From: an uncultured Acidimicrobiales bacterium
GTDB lineage: Bacteria > Actinomycetota > Acidimicrobiia > Acidimicrobiales > SZUA-35
Length of the DNA stretch: 7,086 nt
Assembly (NCBI GenBank): GCA_938028175.1
Contig: CALJAE010000131.1
Coordinates: forward strand, 1 to 7,086
Direction: 5' to 3'
Shown one piece after another: positions 5,373-7,086 of this stretch. The position numbers and the translations under genes are program-made. The notes beneath the pieces were generated by a model. It did not search any database, had not been told where the DNA came from, and worked only from the letters and a program-made list of their open reading frames with translations. How positions within the stretch are numbered: the stretch's first letter is position 1; each line of letters begins with the position of its first letter.

Positions 5373-6371
5373 ATGCTCAAAAAAGCTCTAACTTTCACAG
5401 CGGTGCTCCTATTCGGCGCAGGCCTCTACATGCTCCCAGCAGCAGCCAATAGTGCAAACTCACAGCCAACATTGGATGGCACCCTTGAAGCCAATCAGCT
5501 TCCAATAGCTAAGCCTGCAACCGCAGTTGAATTACAACTTCCGCTCGAAGCGACCGACAAGCCCATCACCATAGTTACCCCTACTTCAGAATCGCAGCTC
5601 CTAGACGATGAACCCTCTCTTGATGAAAGAATCAAACGAGCTGTTGCTGCCCAAGGCACAGACATAGCCGCTGACAAACCAATCGATGCCGAGGCTGCAG
5701 CCGGGCTACTAAAGCTCTCACTGGTAGGCGATGACCGTACCTTAGACGAACTCATCAAAGACAATTCTCTTAGTCCCGAACACGCTGAACTAGTGCAGGC
5801 AAAGCTCGCTCAGGACAAAGCCAAACGCATTGAATCTCTCGATGAGGCAAACGAGACCGAGCCGGCTTCGACGATTACACCAGAGACTACTGAAACTGTC
5901 ACACCAACAACGCCTGAAGTAGCTGAAACAGCCATCCCTGAGCCGCTTAGTCCCGAATTTATACAGTCTGTAGCCGATGAACTTGCCGAGGCAGTAGAAC
6001 AAGATCCGAGTCTCAAAGGCGCATTTGGTGGTGACAGATTAGCTAGCAGCACAACAAATGTTACCCAGGCGCTGTCAATAACTTCTGAACTAGCAAGAGT
6101 TAGAGCCAATGGATCTTTACGGGTCGCATTGAAACTTACATGCGAGCCAAACTCAACTGTTATAACAAACGTTCTCTACAGCAATGCAGACGGTTCTTTC
6201 ACTAACGTTGGAACAGCCGACAGCTGCACGCCTCAAGGCGTAGCTGAAGTTGAAGTGGTACTTCAAAACGCTGACTTCAATCCGTCCGCAAACAGCGTCA
6301 ATGCTCGAATTATCCAAAGTTTAGATGGTTCGACCAAAGGCTCAATAAGTTCGCAGGTAGCGCTTAGCTAA
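5373..6371 (+). CDS. Secreted Thr/Glu-rich protein with two-Cys C-terminal domain, family unknown
   Basis: I do not recognise this 332-residue protein. The signal peptide (1-25) has a basic MLKK start, a hydrophobic core and AAA before NSANS as a likely cleavage site. Residues 30-80 are low-complexity. Two helical acidic stretches follow (about 84-95 and 123-155, with LDELIKDNSLSPEHAELV). Residues 163-190 are a Thr/Glu/Pro linker (TPETTETVTPTTPEVAET), and another helical segment is at about 192-215. The end (232-332) looks beta-rich, with Cys257 and Cys285. The plan of signal peptide, Thr-rich spacer and Cys-containing beta domain is the same as in the gene upstream, though I see no clear sequence identity. 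Its strong ribosome site suggests good expression. It may share a transcript with the upstream gene (gap 120 bp). The protein is probably exported; the role is unknown. Confidence 0.85.
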   Translation: MLKKALTFTAVLLFGAGLYMLPAAANSANSQPTLDGTLEANQLPIAKPATAVELQLPLEATDKPITIVTPTSESQLLDDEPSLDERIKRAVAAQGTDIAADKPIDAEAAAGLLKLSLVGDDRTLDELIKDNSLSPEHAELVQAKLAQDKAKRIESLDEANETEPASTITPETTETVTPTTPEVAETAIPEPLSPEFIQSVADELAEAVEQDPSLKGAFGGDRLASSTTNVTQALSITSELARVRANGSLRVALKLTCEPNSTVITNVLYSNADGSFTNVGTADSCTPQGVAEVEVVLQNADFNPSANSVNARIIQSLDGSTKGSISSQVALS

Positions 6372-6415
6372 CATATCCCACTCACCAGGAGAGACCGGGT
6401 ACACCGAGCACCTAC

Positions 6416-6421
6416 TAGGAT
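6416..6421 (+). promoter_or_regulatory. Candidate -10 box for the leaderless hydrolase-like gene
   Basis: TAGGAT lies 6 bases before ATG 6428, matching the spacing at the deacylase and J-domain genes. The same bases include AGGA, which could instead serve as a Shine-Dalgarno if the gene is read from an upstream promoter. Confidence 0.38.
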
Positions 6422-6427
6422 GGGTCA

Positions 6428-7048
6428 ATGCAGACGACGACGCACGCGCTCATAGGTTTAGCTGGTTTTCAACGCAAATCTCTACGAGGCTCTGGTTGGG
6501 CTGCATTTATCGGCTCAGTACTTCCAGACGCATTTATAGCCATATTCCTAGCCTCTTCAATAGCCAAAAAAACACCAGCTGATCAGCGCTGGAAGGTCGA
6601 GTACTTTCAAGAACCGTGGCAGAAGATGGGCGCAGTTTCAAATTCATTCCCTTTATGGACCGCCGCATTAGCCACTGGAGCAGCCCTTCGAATAGTACAT
6701 CCACAAACAGGCAAACTAATAACCAAAGCAGCTGCCAGCGGACTAACACACATAGCAATCGACTTCTTAACGCATGCAGACGACGCCCACCAACACTTCT
6801 GGCCGCTAAGTGACTGGCGCTTCAACTCCCCCATCTCATATTGGGACACCAACCACCACGCCAACAAAGTGATGCCAATCGAAGGAGCGATCGGATTGGC
6901 AGCAACTAAAGCTATCTGGCCTAGAACTACATCGATAGCCCAAAAGAGTGGCCTAGCAGCGCTCGGTGCCTCATCGGCAGCCCTACTAGTGGCACCAATT
7001 ATGAGACGCCTCGCCGATCGCACAAACTTGTGGAAGAACTGCGAATAG
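6428..7048 (+). CDS. Membrane-associated metal-dependent hydrolase-like protein (DUF457/YdjM-like)
   Basis: This 206-residue protein has the pattern of the YdjM/DUF457 inner-membrane metal-dependent hydrolase-like group: TTHALIG at the N-terminus with His6, a hydrophobic segment ending in LPD at 32-34, then HIAIDFLTH with His108, Asp112 and His116. Next are DDAHQH (118-123) and HFWPLSDWRF. The spaced His and Asp residues could bind metal. Hydrophobic stretches at about 23-42, 76-90 and 173-192 suggest membrane association. I recall similar bacterial proteins with HFWPLSDWRF under uncertain names, so the enzymatic role is unproven and no substrate can be given. The start is supported by the TH motif close to the N-terminus and by TAGGAT six bases upstream. 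The stop abuts a possible convergent gene. Confidence 0.7.
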   Translation: MQTTTHALIGLAGFQRKSLRGSGWAAFIGSVLPDAFIAIFLASSIAKKTPADQRWKVEYFQEPWQKMGAVSNSFPLWTAALATGAALRIVHPQTGKLITKAAASGLTHIAIDFLTHADDAHQHFWPLSDWRFNSPISYWDTNHHANKVMPIEGAIGLAATKAIWPRTTSIAQKSGLAALGASSAALLVAPIMRRLADRTNLWKNCE

Positions 7049-7086
7049 CTATCTTTTGCCAGACTCAGTACCTATTGCTGCTTGCT
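7049..7086 (-). CDS. Possible 3' end of a convergent gene, cut by window edge
   Basis: On the minus strand one frame is open from the window edge to TAG at 7051-7049, encoding QAAIGTESGKR at its end. Two other gene pairs in this window also meet tail to tail with almost no gap, so a gene here is plausible. Only 11 codons are visible, and the frame could be open by chance. No function can be assigned. Confidence 0.3.
   Translation of the reverse strand, partial: QAAIGTESGKR

Overview
This window looks like a compact actinobacterial chromosome, probably from an Acidimicrobiia-like lineage of moderate GC. The clues are a transmembrane Ser/Thr kinase with a Thr-Pro 'TTTARP' ectodomain, two secreted Thr-rich proteins of unknown family, a PPK2-type polyphosphate kinase, and several start codons placed as if read from leaderless mRNAs. 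The lineage is inferred from style, not from a marker gene.

Layout: (1) 1-46 is the 3' end of a tRNA, best read as tRNA-Tyr. (2) 47-225 holds two tandem copies of a roughly 90-base element, each folding into three hairpins. The outer hairpins are conserved. The middle one keeps its fold with a different sequence. (3) 254-757 is a YbaK/ProX-type aminoacyl-tRNA deacylase, overlapping tail to tail with (4) 752-1471 (minus), a protein with a C-terminal J-like segment carrying HPD. (5) 1637-2461 is a PPK2-family polyphosphate kinase, ending 3 bases from the convergent (6) 2465-4390 (minus), a PknB-like receptor kinase with a Thr/Ala/Arg/Pro hexapeptide-repeat stalk. (7) A 148-bp divergent promoter region with a palindrome and a direct repeat separates the kinase from (8) 4539-5252 and (9) 5373-6371, two exported Cys-containing proteins I do not recognise. 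(10) 6428-7048 is a membrane metal-dependent-hydrolase-like protein. It butts against a possible convergent gene whose 3' end is at 7049-7086.

How the parts may work together: the deacylase clears mischarged tRNA. PPK2 moves phosphate between polyphosphate and nucleotides. The kinase has a cytoplasmic catalytic domain, a linker with three Thr-hydrophobic-acidic motifs that could be FHA-docking phosphosites, one membrane helix and a mucin-like outer stalk without PASTA domains. Its divergent neighbours encode exported Thr-rich proteins, so an envelope-sensing module is a reasonable but unproven reading.

The most unusual signals are the tandem three-hairpin element behind the tRNA gene and the split in start-site architecture. 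Four genes have a TAnnnT hexamer 6-7 bases before the start codon and no well-placed Shine-Dalgarno. The others have Shine-Dalgarno-like leaders. No known defence or mobile system was found.
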